Positions 9,336-18,723 of a stretch of DNA of 64,000 bases are shown here, in pieces. Source of the DNA: Leptospiraceae bacterium (GTDB taxonomy: Bacteria > Spirochaetota > Leptospiria > Leptospirales > Leptospiraceae). How positions within the stretch are numbered: the first letter of the stretch is position 1; each line of letters begins with the position of its first letter. Below the pieces are notes generated by a model. The model saw nothing but the letters and a program-made list of their open reading frames with translations. It was not told the DNA's origin and made no database searches. Location: assembly GCA_024233835.1 (NCBI GenBank), contig JACKPC010000007.1, positions 124,001 through 188,000 of the forward strand, written 5' to 3'. The position numbers were made by a program, and so were the translations under genes.

Positions 9336-11744
9336 TTACTTATTTTCAAAAATCTCTACCCCCGTCCATTCACCCGGAATTTCGAGTTTTCTATACTTTT
9401 CTATCCTCTCGATATAAATTTCAGCAGCTTTATCTTTTGGGTCTTTTTCTAAAACTCTTTGAAAAGAAGAACGGGCCTCATCCCATCTACACGAAAGATA
9501 AAGTTCTATACCTTTTTCAAAAAAAGATTTCGTAGCTAATTTTAAATCTATAATCCTTCTGGAATTCCCGTTCAAAATTTCAACAACTCCTACTGCTTTT
9601 TCCTTTCCTTTCACCTGAACTCTATCGATTTTTCTGTATAAGAATTTTTCTTTCTTTTGTAAGAGTTCGAGGGTATTTTCACTAATAATAATAGAGGCGT
9701 TATACTTCTTAGTCAAACTTTCCAACCTGGAAGCCAAATTCACAGCGTCAGAAATAACAGTTCCTTCCAAACGATTTGCTTCTCCTATAATTCCTAAGGT
9801 CATATTTCCCGTGTGAATACCGATTCCGATAGATATTCTTTCGTAAGCCTGCTCTTCTCTATGCAAATTATAGTAGTGCAATTCTTCGAACATTTCAATA
9901 GCTGAATTGAGTGCTGTATCCGGTGTATCCGGATACAAAGCCATAATGGCATCTCCTATATACTTATCAATAAAACCATTATATTTTCTAACCAGGGGTC
10001 CTATCCTCTTCAGATAAGAATTGATGAAGTTAAAATTCTCTTTCGGGCTCATTTTTTCTGAAAGACTTGTAAAAGAACGGATATCAGAAAAGAGAATACT
10101 CATCTGTGTTTCCTTATGATCCCCTAATTGAATATCTGTAATTTTAGATTTATCTAAATATCTAAGAAACTGCTCCGGAACAAATTTTTGGTAGGCAGCA
10201 TTGGTTTCCATAATTTCCTGAGTAGCTCTCTCTAAGTCATCCTTTGCTTCCTTAAAGGCTGTAATATCTTCAAGAATTCCATCGAAGACAAAATTCTGTA
10301 TCTTCTCATCGAAACTTAAAGTGGCAGTCATAGCTACATAAAAAGGAGTATTATCTTTTTTCCTTAATATCACTTCCTGCCTGTAACATTGTTTCTTCTC
10401 TTTTAAAAGTTTGATAAAACTTACCCTTTCCTTTATATTTAAAAATATATCTTTCGGAAAAAGTCTGTAAACCTCAGATTCATAGGAATATCCAAAAATT
10501 TGGATTATCGCCGGATTGGCTTTCACAATTTTTCCGCGATTTCCGCCTATATGTCGGTATACTCCTACCGGTAAGTTATTAAACAAAGAGATATATTCCT
10601 GTTTTTGTTCTTCCAATTTAGTATTCAGAAATTCCTGTTTCTTTTTGGACAGGTTGATAGAGTGAACCATTTTATTAAAAAATATCGTTAGATGTCCAAT
10701 TTCATCATTCACAAAAACGGGAAGCTTGGTATTATAATTTCCCCTGTTCACTTCCTTTATGCCGCCTATAAGGGAATCTAAGGGTCTTACCAGGGTCCTG
10801 TATAGAAAGAAGGGAATGGCAAAGATAAAAGTGAAAAATCCACCTACTCCAAAAATCAAAAGCAAAGAAGCAGTTCCATGCATTTCGCTTCTAAACCGCT
10901 TATATTCCCACAGAGATAATCGGGCTTTCTCTGTAAGAGAAGATAGGTGAGGATAGAAAAACATATTTTCTCTCTGTTCCATTAATAAAAAAGAAAGCAG
11001 ATTAAAGATTACAAGAAAAATAAGGGCGGAAGTTCCGGCTACTTTTAGAGTAAAAGTGGTTTTTTCCTTTATATTATTTACATATAACATCATCAAGAGA
11101 AAGGAACCACTGATATGAAAGATTGAAAGACTGAGCATATATAAAGAGCGATTGGAAAAATGAAAGGTAAGAGCCGGAAGAAGATTGGAAACAAAAAAGG
11201 AAAGACCCAATAGTAAAATGCTTACTTTTCGAGTAGAAAAAAACACATAGACACTGTAAAGAAAAGCTGTGGAAACCATAAACAATGTGTAATTTAAATA
11301 TTGCTTAATGAAGCCGATAGGAAGGAATTCATAGTAATCCATTTCCTTATCTAAAAAAGCCTCACTCGAAATGTATCGACTAATTATGTACACAGATACT
11401 ATTATAATAAATATAATTTGTAAAGTCGTATAAATAATAACCGAATAGGAAAATTTTCTTCGATTAAATACATGTAAAAATAAAAAGAACAAATGGAAGT
11501 TAATAGGCATTGCAGATAAAACAAACAGGCGGCCCAGAGAACTTACTTCATGGAGCAGACTGTGACTGAGAAAATAGCCCAGTGCAGCTATACCCCCGGA
11601 TAAAAAGTAGTAGGACAGATAAGGCGTGTAAATTCTTTTATTAGGTATTAAGAAAAGGGCAGTAAAGCAGGAGATTTCGAAGATAAAATCGAAAATCATA
11701 GATAAGGAATACCGTGTAAGTTGCATATCAAATAAATTTAGCAC
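9336..11744 (-). CDS. Adenylate cyclase with 7TM-like sensor, HAMP and PAS domains
   Basis: This 802-residue protein runs in this order: a multi-span N-terminal region (about 1-230), a further span near 300, a HAMP linker (VRPLDSLIGGIKEVNRGNY), a PAS domain (around FNNLPVGVYRHIGG), a class III cyclase domain (D554 in LFSDIRSFTS; KYIGDAIMALYP) and a short TPR-like tail. The motif TVISDAVNLASR keeps the T and N expected of adenylate cyclases. The start is GTG at 11744; an ATG at 11726 is an alternative. It is probably a membrane sensor that makes cAMP. The signal it reads cannot be told from sequence. Confidence 0.9.
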   Translation of the reverse strand: MLNLFDMQLTRYSLSMIFDFIFEISCFTALFLIPNKRIYTPYLSYYFLSGGIAALGYFLSHSLLHEVSSLGRLFVLSAMPINFHLFFLFLHVFNRRKFSYSVIIYTTLQIIFIIIVSVYIISRYISSEAFLDKEMDYYEFLPIGFIKQYLNYTLFMVSTAFLYSVYVFFSTRKVSILLLGLSFFVSNLLPALTFHFSNRSLYMLSLSIFHISGSFLLMMLYVNNIKEKTTFTLKVAGTSALIFLVIFNLLSFLLMEQRENMFFYPHLSSLTEKARLSLWEYKRFRSEMHGTASLLLIFGVGGFFTFIFAIPFFLYRTLVRPLDSLIGGIKEVNRGNYNTKLPVFVNDEIGHLTIFFNKMVHSINLSKKKQEFLNTKLEEQKQEYISLFNNLPVGVYRHIGGNRGKIVKANPAIIQIFGYSYESEVYRLFPKDIFLNIKERVSFIKLLKEKKQCYRQEVILRKKDNTPFYVAMTATLSFDEKIQNFVFDGILEDITAFKEAKDDLERATQEIMETNAAYQKFVPEQFLRYLDKSKITDIQLGDHKETQMSILFSDIRSFTSLSEKMSPKENFNFINSYLKRIGPLVRKYNGFIDKYIGDAIMALYPDTPDTALNSAIEMFEELHYYNLHREEQAYERISIGIGIHTGNMTLGIIGEANRLEGTVISDAVNLASRLESLTKKYNASIIISENTLELLQKKEKFLYRKIDRVQVKGKEKAVGVVEILNGNSRRIIDLKLATKSFFEKGIELYLSCRWDEARSSFQRVLEKDPKDKAAEIYIERIEKYRKLEIPGEWTGVEIFENK

Positions 11745-11904
11745 AATTACAACCTAATATATCGGACTTGCTTTTTTGGAAACGTTTTATTAAAAAATCT
11801 GAAAACGTTCGTGAATACCCCCAGGCCAAAGCTAATAAAAAACATCAAAGCTTAAATTTAAAATTTGGCATAACATAGGGCACCGAATCTTTTCTCATAG
11901 GATA

Positions 11905-12540
11905 CTAAGACGAAAACTTTTGAAACAAGTATAAACTTCTACTACCACCTGCAAAATTTTCGCACTCGCTGATTTCCTGTTTGATTAACCTGAATCTTGA
12001 TTTCTCTAACTCGGAAATTATTTCTTCCATAGAAATAGAAGTCTCTTTTTCCGGGTTAATTTCATAACGAACCGGCTTATAACGTAGAGAATCCGGATAT
12101 TCGATGATAAGCCAGTCCTGTGCCCATTTAATAGCTTGTTTTAAAATTTCGAGAGGTTTGGAAAAATGATGGAGAATATTTAAGAGAAAAACTATATCAA
12201 ATAATTCTTCTTTTTCCTGTAAAAATGATTCCAGATCCTGATTTATGAGCTTTAAAGATGGAATATTATGATCTCTGATGATTTGATTACCAATTTCAAT
12301 TCGCCTGGGTTCAAAATCAACCCCCAGTCCTTTTTGGATACCGAAATCTAAAGAACGAAATAGCACCGCTCCGGCAGCACAACCCAGATCCAGAACTTTT
12401 TTTCCTCGGAATTCATCCGAGGGAAGTAGACGAAAGATATAATCGACACTTCGGTCTTTATTATCCGTTCCGCTGTATTGATAATCACCAAACTCTATCG
12501 TTCTGTAGGTCTTATTGGAATATTGTTTCTTTATTTGCAA
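11905..12540 (-). CDS. Class I SAM-dependent methyltransferase
   Basis: This 211-residue protein has SAM motif I as VLDLGCAAGAVL, an acidic motif II (GVDFEPRR) and a downstream FDIVFLLNILHHF that fits motif IV. These show a Rossmann-fold methyltransferase of the Methyltransf_11/25 type. There is no signal peptide. The substrate cannot be inferred; the neighbours (a cyclase and a divergent MscS gene) give no pathway clue. Confidence 0.85.
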   Translation of the reverse strand: MQIKKQYSNKTYRTIEFGDYQYSGTDNKDRSVDYIFRLLPSDEFRGKKVLDLGCAAGAVLFRSLDFGIQKGLGVDFEPRRIEIGNQIIRDHNIPSLKLINQDLESFLQEKEELFDIVFLLNILHHFSKPLEILKQAIKWAQDWLIIEYPDSLRYKPVRYEINPEKETSISMEEIISELEKSRFRLIKQEISECENFAGGSRSLYLFQKFSS

Positions 12541-12662
12541 AGTTTTCCCTTCTCGTTTCTTTCAGGGTTACGATTTAATTAAAAGTCTGCAAGCATTTTA
12601 TTCAGTAAAGTATTTAAAATACTTTACAAAAACCGGATTTATTTTTGAAATTCCATAAATTG

Positions 12663-13577
12663 ATGAATCATATAAAGCAATGGTTAGAATTCTTAACCGG
12701 TGTAAGCCCGGATAATCAGCATAGATTGATAGCCAGTTTCCTGATACTGGTTTTTTTCGGGTTTCTCAGGTTTGTAATTACGAGAATTATATGGCGAAAA
12801 GTAGAAGATGTACAAGTTCGCTATCGCTGGAAGAATATTACCACCTACTTGTTTTATACCATTGTTCTTTTATTGGTAGGTCGAGTATGGTTCAAGGGAT
12901 TTGATTCTATTGCTACTGTTCTTGGATTATTTTCTGCGGGTCTCGCTTTTGCCTTACAGGATCTCGTCAAATCGATTGCCGGCTGGATATTTATCCTCTG
13001 GAGGAGACCCTTTGTCGTGGGGGATAGAATTGAAATTGCGAAAATGAAAGGAGACGTGATTGATGTTCGCCTGTTTCAATTTTCTCTTTTAGAAATCGGA
13101 AACCGCATTGGTGCTGAACAAAGTACCGGTAGAGTCATCCACATTCCCAACGCAATCGTTTTTACCGAATCCACTGCAAACTATACCAGCGGTTTTGCTT
13201 ATATATGGAACGAAATCGATGTATTACTTACGTTTGAGAGTGATTGGAAGAAGGCCAAATCTATTTTACAAAAGATTGCAGAAAAACACGCGGAGGGAGT
13301 AAACAAACATGCCGCCGAAAAGATCCGGGAAGCCAGTAAAAAATACATGATTTATTATTCAAACTTAAGTCCGAAGGTTTATACAAATGTAAAAGATAGC
13401 GGCGTGCTTCTAAGTCTTCGCTATCTCACAGAACCACGAAAGAAACGAAACTCCGAAGAACATATATGGGAAGAAATCCTAACCGAATTTTCTCCGCATC
13501 CGGATATTGACTTTGCCTACCCTACACAAAGAATATATTATAATCCTAAAGAAAAGAAAAAAGGGAATGGTAATTAG
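12663..13577 (+). CDS. Small-conductance mechanosensitive channel (MscS family)
   Basis: This MscS-type protein has three membrane spans (about residues 20-40, 62-80, 86-110), the pore helix region GLFSAGLAFALQDLVKSIAGWIF, and the beta domain start (RPFVVGDRIEI). The family opens under membrane tension to release solutes. I prefer the ATG at 12663; a TTG at 12645 with a GGA about 8 bases upstream would add six residues. The C-terminal cytoplasmic cage is present, so the gene looks intact. Confidence 0.88.
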   Translation: MNHIKQWLEFLTGVSPDNQHRLIASFLILVFFGFLRFVITRIIWRKVEDVQVRYRWKNITTYLFYTIVLLLVGRVWFKGFDSIATVLGLFSAGLAFALQDLVKSIAGWIFILWRRPFVVGDRIEIAKMKGDVIDVRLFQFSLLEIGNRIGAEQSTGRVIHIPNAIVFTESTANYTSGFAYIWNEIDVLLTFESDWKKAKSILQKIAEKHAEGVNKHAAEKIREASKKYMIYYSNLSPKVYTNVKDSGVLLSLRYLTEPRKKRNSEEHIWEEILTEFSPHPDIDFAYPTQRIYYNPKEKKKGNGN

Positions 13578-13641
13578 AGGTTTGGATGTAGCTACCAGCG
13601 TTCAGCTAAGCAGCCATCAGCTTTTTACCTATCCCCCGTTC

Positions 13642-13665
13642 AGCCGGACGCTAAAACATCCGGCT
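13642..13665. repeat. Hairpin-forming inverted repeat after mscS
   Basis: AGCCGGA and TCCGGCT (7 bp arms) flank a 10-base loop about 65 bases past the MscS stop. There is no T-run behind it. Confidence 0.5.
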
Positions 13666-13688
13666 GGGAAAAAAGGCACCGCACCAGA

Positions 13689-13706
13689 CGACCCACCGGT
13701 GGGTCG
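13689..13706. repeat. 18-bp perfect palindrome
   Basis: CGACCCACC is followed at once by its reverse complement. It lies in the convergent gap between the MscS gene and the transposase remnant and shares the core CACCGGTGGGT with the stretch near 21491. Confidence 0.6.
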
Positions 13707-13752
13707 CTTTCGTGGGTAGATTATTTATTTTCTTTTTTTCAAAGACTTCTGG

Positions 13753-14010
13753 TTACGTTTGTCGTGCCAGACGGCAACAATCGAAACTAAAGTTTCTTTG
13801 AGAAGTTCCTTCCTGCATTTTTAGCTGATATTGTAGGAAAGAAGGCTCCTGAAAGTAAAAACAGCCGAATGCCGAAGTTAGAATTTCCTCCATGCTGTAT
13901 TTTACTTTTCCAACTTGTCTGCTATCATTTACTTTGCTAAAAGTTTCTTTCATGTAAGATAATAACGATTCAAAGTTTAGATGTTTTCTTTCTTTTATTC
14001 CGGTATCCAT
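13753..14010 (-). pseudogene. Truncated transposase, N-terminal fragment
   Basis: The 85-residue frame reads like the N-terminus of a DDE transposase of the ISNCY/Transposase_11-like type: a helical start, then DSRQVGKVKYSMEEILTSAF and CFYFQEPSFLQYQ, matching the family pattern of YsLxDxLMSafAxFxxQxPSLLxF. Full proteins run to several hundred residues and contain the DDE residues, all missing here. No terminal inverted repeats or target duplication were found, so this is a decayed remnant. The family assignment is from pattern memory and moderately secure. Confidence 0.6.
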
Positions 14011-14291
14011 GCTCTTCCCCTAAATAAGCTTTTGGATACGATGGAAAAACCGTTTATATGTACAATAATTTTGTAATTCCTTTACGAAATTATTTTTGAT
14101 ATATTCCTGAAGGTGATGTTTTATACAGCTAAACGACCATTTGAATGCTCTTTGTTTTTCACCGAGAATTGCTGATTTCCGGCTTCTCAGGACTGAGTAC
14201 CTGAAATAGAGCAGCAGGCGGATCGCTTATCTACTTTACAAAAAATACCATTTCCCTGAATTATTAAAAAAACTGTATTCCGGACATCTAT
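14011..14291. other. Non-coding gap with a startless open frame
   Basis: These 281 bases hold no confident gene. On the minus strand a frame is open for 68 codons (14020-14226), bounded by a TAA and a TAG, with no ATG, GTG or TTG near its beginning. Its translation is basic (around FRYSVLRSRKSAIL and HHLQEYIKNN). It lies just upstream of the transposase remnant on the same strand and may be more decayed element sequence. Confidence 0.4.
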
Positions 14292-15824
14292 ATGAAATCA
14301 AAACTTTTTCTTTTCCTAATCTCCCTTCTTTTTCTCTTTTCCTGTAATGTTGTTAAAAAGAAAAAAGACAACAAAGACACCGAAACCCTTCTCCTTGCAG
14401 CCCTAATCAATGCCGATGCAGCGAATCGCTGTAATGGGTTCTGGGCCATAGACTTTCAAACGAATCTCTACCATTGTGTAGCAGCTATCAAAAAAGCTTC
14501 CAATGACAAACTGGAAATCTATATACAATCAGGCTTAGAAGAAAAACAAGCCAGCTATGGCTTAAGTCCTGTGAATTATACCGAAGTTCTAAATATTTAT
14601 TCCACCAAAATTTACCCTGCTTTAAGTTCGACTTTTGGTGAAATTACAGACATCAATAAAGATGGTAAGCTCACTCTTTTCATAGTGGACAACAATCTCG
14701 GAGAATACACCGGGACTTATGTAGCCGGCTATGTTGACCCGGTAAACTATATCGAAGACTATGGAAGCGGTGTAGATCTTCGTTCAAACATGAGAGAAAT
14801 CTTATATATAGATGGCTTCTACTTACTTTATTCCAAAAAGCTAAGTTTACAGGAAGGACGACCTGACTCCTTTTACTCTACTCTATCCCATGAATTGCAA
14901 CATCTATTACGTTTACCCTATGAATTTAAAAAGCCAGGGCTTACTTCTTACATTCCTCTTCCCAGAACCCAGTCTGAGTATTATTATTTTCAGAGTCTTA
15001 CATTTGATACAATCTGGATAAACGAAGGAACCAGCGAAGTAGCCAGTGATATTTCCGGTTACGGGCCGCAGTACTCACGGATGGAATGCTTTATGGGGGA
15101 CCCGACAGGGGGTTGCAGCGGAGGTTTTAACGGAAAGCCTTTATTAAAGTGGTCTTCTTCAATTTTAAATTATTCCTTTGCCTATGCCTTTATGAAGTAT
15201 CTCTACTATAATTCTTCCACAAGCGATTCGGGTAGAAACAAGTTTTTCTTAGAGAGCTTAAAAGGAAACAGTCTCGGCTACAGGGCCAATACCACCAAAA
15301 ACTTCTTTGAACTCTATAAAACTACAGAGAATTACGACTCAAGTCTTCTGGGCACGGATAACCTGAGTATCTACAAGCGGATGTACGCCCTCTTTTTAGC
15401 CCAGACTCTTTCTTTTCCTTCTACAGCTAATATATATGATGGAAATAGTACAGCCGTAGCCAGTACTTCTTTGCAGGCACGTTACACTTATCCTTCAGAT
15501 TTACGTCAACTCAGCGAGTATCCCTCCAGTATACAGGCAGTGGATGCCAAACGTTTTATCTTAGAACCTTCTCAGGTATATCGAGTAAAAGGGACGGTAA
15601 GTTCTGCCGTAACAGATACGGTAATTGTGCAGGGAAATTCAGAATACTTAATTTTCAATTCCAGTCTCGAAGATAAAAAGTATGTGGATTCGCCTATCAC
15701 TTCCGTTCAAACAGCAAAACACAAATGTGGTATGATAGATTTACAGAACCGCTGGGTAACAAAGCAGGTTCCACAAACCCTGAAATATTATGCAACTTTA
15801 AAAGATTTACGCAGTGGGTTTTAA
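14292..15824 (+). CDS. Lipoprotein with M30-like zinc metallopeptidase domain
   Basis: This 510-residue protein has a lipoprotein signal peptide (lipobox LFLFSC, Cys near residue 18). The peptidase signature is HELQH at 200-204 with a downstream NEGTSE at 244-249, whose Glu can serve as third zinc ligand. This spacing fits the hyicolysin (M30) and related families. A calcium-like loop DINKDGKLTLF precedes it. It is likely a membrane-anchored protease facing the periplasm or the cell surface. It is followed by two palindromes in the convergent gap. The substrate is unknown. Confidence 0.78.
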   Translation: MKSKLFLFLISLLFLFSCNVVKKKKDNKDTETLLLAALINADAANRCNGFWAIDFQTNLYHCVAAIKKASNDKLEIYIQSGLEEKQASYGLSPVNYTEVLNIYSTKIYPALSSTFGEITDINKDGKLTLFIVDNNLGEYTGTYVAGYVDPVNYIEDYGSGVDLRSNMREILYIDGFYLLYSKKLSLQEGRPDSFYSTLSHELQHLLRLPYEFKKPGLTSYIPLPRTQSEYYYFQSLTFDTIWINEGTSEVASDISGYGPQYSRMECFMGDPTGGCSGGFNGKPLLKWSSSILNYSFAYAFMKYLYYNSSTSDSGRNKFFLESLKGNSLGYRANTTKNFFELYKTTENYDSSLLGTDNLSIYKRMYALFLAQTLSFPSTANIYDGNSTAVASTSLQARYTYPSDLRQLSEYPSSIQAVDAKRFILEPSQVYRVKGTVSSAVTDTVIVQGNSEYLIFNSSLEDKKYVDSPITSVQTAKHKCGMIDLQNRWVTKQVPQTLKYYATLKDLRSGF

Positions 15825-15832
15825 ACCCGCTG
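15812..15832. repeat. 21-bp near-perfect palindrome at gene end
   Basis: CAGTGGGTTT and AAACCCGCTG pair around a single central T with one G-T wobble. It overlaps the stop of the M30-like gene and is followed by GTTTATTTA, so it may act as a weak terminator. Confidence 0.55.
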
Positions 15833-15853
15833 TTTATTTACATAAAATATTTT

Positions 15854-15887
15854 CATGCAGGCGAGAAAGCGCTTTCTCGCCTGCATG
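15854..15887. repeat. 34-bp perfect palindrome in a convergent gap
   Basis: The half-site CATGCAGGCGAGAAAGC (17 bases) is followed directly by its exact reverse complement. It ends six bases before the stop of the convergent gene. Either DNA strand could cruciform, and either transcript could fold into a long stem. No T-tract follows. Confidence 0.75.
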
Positions 15888-15893
15888 GTATCT

Positions 15894-16751
15894 TCAGGCA
15901 TAATCTCGTAGTTCTTTTCCTACAGTTTTAATAATATAGATAAGCCAGAAGATCATCCCGACGTGCAAAACATCATTTTCAGATAAATAAAATCCACTCC
16001 CATTTTTCCATAGAGTCTGGGTAATACCGGCTGCATAATAAGCAAAGTAGGCTACCTGTACCAATATAAAATATACGGCTGCAAAGAAAAGAGAACCATC
16101 TAATTTAGATTTTGTTTTAAAATACTTGCTTCCCGAAATGAGAAGAACAAACAAAACTCCCGGTAAAGCAAATAACATCAGGACTTCAAAAGAAAGTAAA
16201 ACCTTGTTTAATGTGGCTACCCCGATAATCGTAAGAACAAGGTAAATAATTGTATTTAGTATACAATACCAGATGAGTCCGACACGAAACCAACCCTTAC
16301 TACAGGCCAAAGCTACCGCGGAAAGCATGGCACTGGCACTCGCCGCCTGGGTTAAACTATAGCCAATTTCAAACTCATTGGTTAATTTACAATATTCTAA
16401 ACCGGCACATTTTAGCTCATAACTAAAAGCCTGGTAACTTATCCCGGCCTGAGCAGCTCCGATACCACCTAAAATAAGTGAAATACCAAACCAGAACCTT
16501 GATTTTTGCCCCCTGCTATCTTTTAGAAAATAAACCCCGGAACCTATCCATAAAAAGGCAAGAAGGAATACAAGAAGGGTTCCCAGAGGTTCATTCAGGA
16601 TAAAAGAACCCAGGTCTACACAGGGTCGCATCTTACACCATTCTTCCGGTGTGGTTTTAGGTAAATAGAGCAAGTTATTCAGACTTTTGCAACCAACAAG
16701 AACAGAAGAGAGAAAAAAGGCGTTTAAGGATAAGCTAATATATTTTTTCAT
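15894..16751 (-). CDS. Multi-span membrane protein with lipoprotein-type signal
   Basis: I do not recognise the family. From the preferred ATG at 16751 it begins MKKYISLSLNAFFLSS and has a lipobox-like LVGC, then about seven hydrophobic spans separated by short loops. An upstream ATG at 16790 would add 13 non-hydrophobic residues and spoil the signal peptide. A TTGACA faces this gene in the gap upstream. The function is unknown. Confidence 0.7.
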   Translation of the reverse strand: MKKYISLSLNAFFLSSVLVGCKSLNNLLYLPKTTPEEWCKMRPCVDLGSFILNEPLGTLLVFLLAFLWIGSGVYFLKDSRGQKSRFWFGISLILGGIGAAQAGISYQAFSYELKCAGLEYCKLTNEFEIGYSLTQAASASAMLSAVALACSKGWFRVGLIWYCILNTIIYLVLTIIGVATLNKVLLSFEVLMLFALPGVLFVLLISGSKYFKTKSKLDGSLFFAAVYFILVQVAYFAYYAAGITQTLWKNGSGFYLSENDVLHVGMIFWLIYIIKTVGKELRDYA

Positions 16752-16784
16752 CGTAATTCTTGGATTATTCTTTTCATAGGGCTC

Positions 16785-16876
16785 TGTCAAGTTAAATAAA
16801 CTACAATGCCCATCACCGGGAGCAAGGAGAAAATCATCATTTTCGTATCTGAAAGGATATAAGTTTAACTTGACAT
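16785..16876. promoter_or_regulatory. 12-bp inverted repeat spanning a divergent promoter region
   Basis: TGTCAAGTTAAA at 16785-16796 is the exact reverse complement of TTTAACTTGACA at 16865-16876. Each copy contains a TTGACA that reads outward, one toward the membrane protein and one toward the phosphomutase, so the pair may be two matched -35 regions with a shared operator. The -10 boxes are not clear. Confidence 0.5.
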
Positions 16877-16944
16877 AATTATCCCCTTTTGCAAGGCTTT
16901 AGGAAACTAATGTTTTAGTATAGTTTTTACAGGACAGTAATAAT

Positions 16945-18723
16945 ATGGCAAACAATGAGATTACCGAAAAAGAAAAATTCATCCTACCCTGGACGGTAGA
17001 ACCTTTTCCCTCCAATATTCGCAAAGAAGCCTCTGCAATCTTAGAAGACCTACGTGCCGGAAAGTCAAGCCTTGATATCGAAGGCTATACCCTTCCTCTC
17101 GAATTCGGAACCGGTGGCATACGGGGTGTTATCGGGTATGGTATGGGTCGCATGAACGAATACACAGTAGGTAGAGTGGCTCTCGGTTTTTGTCGCTACC
17201 TTTTGAATATGTCCAAAAAACCTGTACTTGTGATTTCTTATGACTCCAGAAGAAAGTCTACCGAGTTTGCTTCTGTGACTGCCGGGATTGCTGCTTCTCT
17301 GGGCATTAAAGTAAAACTTTTTTCCAAACTTGCACCTACACCTATTCTTTCTTTTGCCGTTCGTCATTATAAAGCTACCGGTGGAGTAATGATTACAGCT
17401 TCTCATAATCCTCCCGAATACAATGGGTTTAAAGCCTATCTTTCCGATGGAGGGCAGTTGGTAGCACCCGATGATAAGAAAATTATTGATTCGGTAAATA
17501 AAATTCAGGATTGGTCAGAAGTGAAGCTTCTGAAGAAGTCTGATCCAATTTATAAAAAAATGGTTTCAGATGTAGAACCGGAAGTATTTGAAAAATACAA
17601 GACCCTTGTATTTAAATCCGGTATCTATAACAAAAAATTAAGCGAGAATGACAGGTCATCTGTTAAAGTTGTATACTCTCCCTTACACGGAACCGGAGGA
17701 GAATACATGAAAGGCCTTCTCACGGCTGCGGGTTACTCCAAGTTTTATTTCGTTAAAGAACAGCAAAAGCCGGATGGAGAATTTCCTACTGTAAAATATC
17801 CGAACCCGGAAGAAAAAGAAGCTCTTGAATTAACTATTAAAACCTCGAAAGCAAAGAAAGCAGATATATTCATCGCAACCGACCCGGATGCAGACAGACT
17901 CGGTGTAGGTATCAAAAGACCTGATGGAGAATATGAGCTTCTGAATGGAAACCAGGTCGGAAGTATCATGTGTGCTTACCTGGCAGAAAAAGTGAAAGAG
18001 TCAAAAACTAAAACCAAGTATCATATTTTTAAGACCATCGTCACTACTGACTTGCAGGAAAATATCGCAAAGAAAAACGGTGTTGCCTGCAAGAATGTTC
18101 TGACCGGCTTCAAATTTATAGCCGAGCAAATGGCAGCCCTCGATGAGAAAAAAGAAGATAAGTTTCTTTTCGGTGGAGAAGAATCCTATGGTTATCTGCC
18201 GGTTGAGTTTGTTCGTGACAAGGACTCTTTAAGTTCAGCACTTCTAATTTTAGAAATCCTGAGTGAAAAGAAAGACATCCTAACTTATCTCGATGAAGTC
18301 TACATGAAATACGGACTCTTTATGGAATCCCTGAAATCCATTACGATGAAAGGATCAGAAGGACAGAAGAAGATCGTGGATAGCATGGAAATCCTGCGTA
18401 ATACAGATCTAATAGGAAAACAACTCGGAACCCGGAAAGTAAGTGCTTTCATCGATTACAAGAACAAGGTAGTCAAGGGCGATGCAAAGAAATCCATTTT
18501 CAGCGGTATGCCTTCTTCCAACGTAATTCAACTCAAAATGGAAGGGAATGGCCGAATCACCATTCGTCCTTCCGGAACTGAGCCCAAAGTGAAGGTTTAT
18601 GGCTCCTATGAATCATTACAAAAACCCTCTTCTAAAGAAGAAATCACTACTTTAAAAGAGAGTTTATTAAAGGAACTTAAAGCAGCCGAAACAGAGTTTA
18701 TTAAGCTTACAGGATTAAACTAA
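16945..18723 (+). CDS. Phosphoglucomutase/phosphomannomutase
   Basis: This 592-residue alpha-D-phosphohexomutase has all four family loops: the phosphoserine loop TASHNP (S153), the metal loop DPDADRLG (from D313), the sugar loop GGEESYGY (from G410) and the phosphate loop RPSGTEPKVKVYGS (from R541). The length and loops fit the PgcA-type bacterial phosphoglucomutases, which interconvert hexose 1- and 6-phosphates. Which hexose is preferred cannot be told. The next gene starts directly after its stop codon, so argD is co-transcribed. Confidence 0.92.
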   Translation: MANNEITEKEKFILPWTVEPFPSNIRKEASAILEDLRAGKSSLDIEGYTLPLEFGTGGIRGVIGYGMGRMNEYTVGRVALGFCRYLLNMSKKPVLVISYDSRRKSTEFASVTAGIAASLGIKVKLFSKLAPTPILSFAVRHYKATGGVMITASHNPPEYNGFKAYLSDGGQLVAPDDKKIIDSVNKIQDWSEVKLLKKSDPIYKKMVSDVEPEVFEKYKTLVFKSGIYNKKLSENDRSSVKVVYSPLHGTGGEYMKGLLTAAGYSKFYFVKEQQKPDGEFPTVKYPNPEEKEALELTIKTSKAKKADIFIATDPDADRLGVGIKRPDGEYELLNGNQVGSIMCAYLAEKVKESKTKTKYHIFKTIVTTDLQENIAKKNGVACKNVLTGFKFIAEQMAALDEKKEDKFLFGGEESYGYLPVEFVRDKDSLSSALLILEILSEKKDILTYLDEVYMKYGLFMESLKSITMKGSEGQKKIVDSMEILRNTDLIGKQLGTRKVSAFIDYKNKVVKGDAKKSIFSGMPSSNVIQLKMEGNGRITIRPSGTEPKVKVYGSYESLQKPSSKEEITTLKESLLKELKAAETEFIKLTGLN

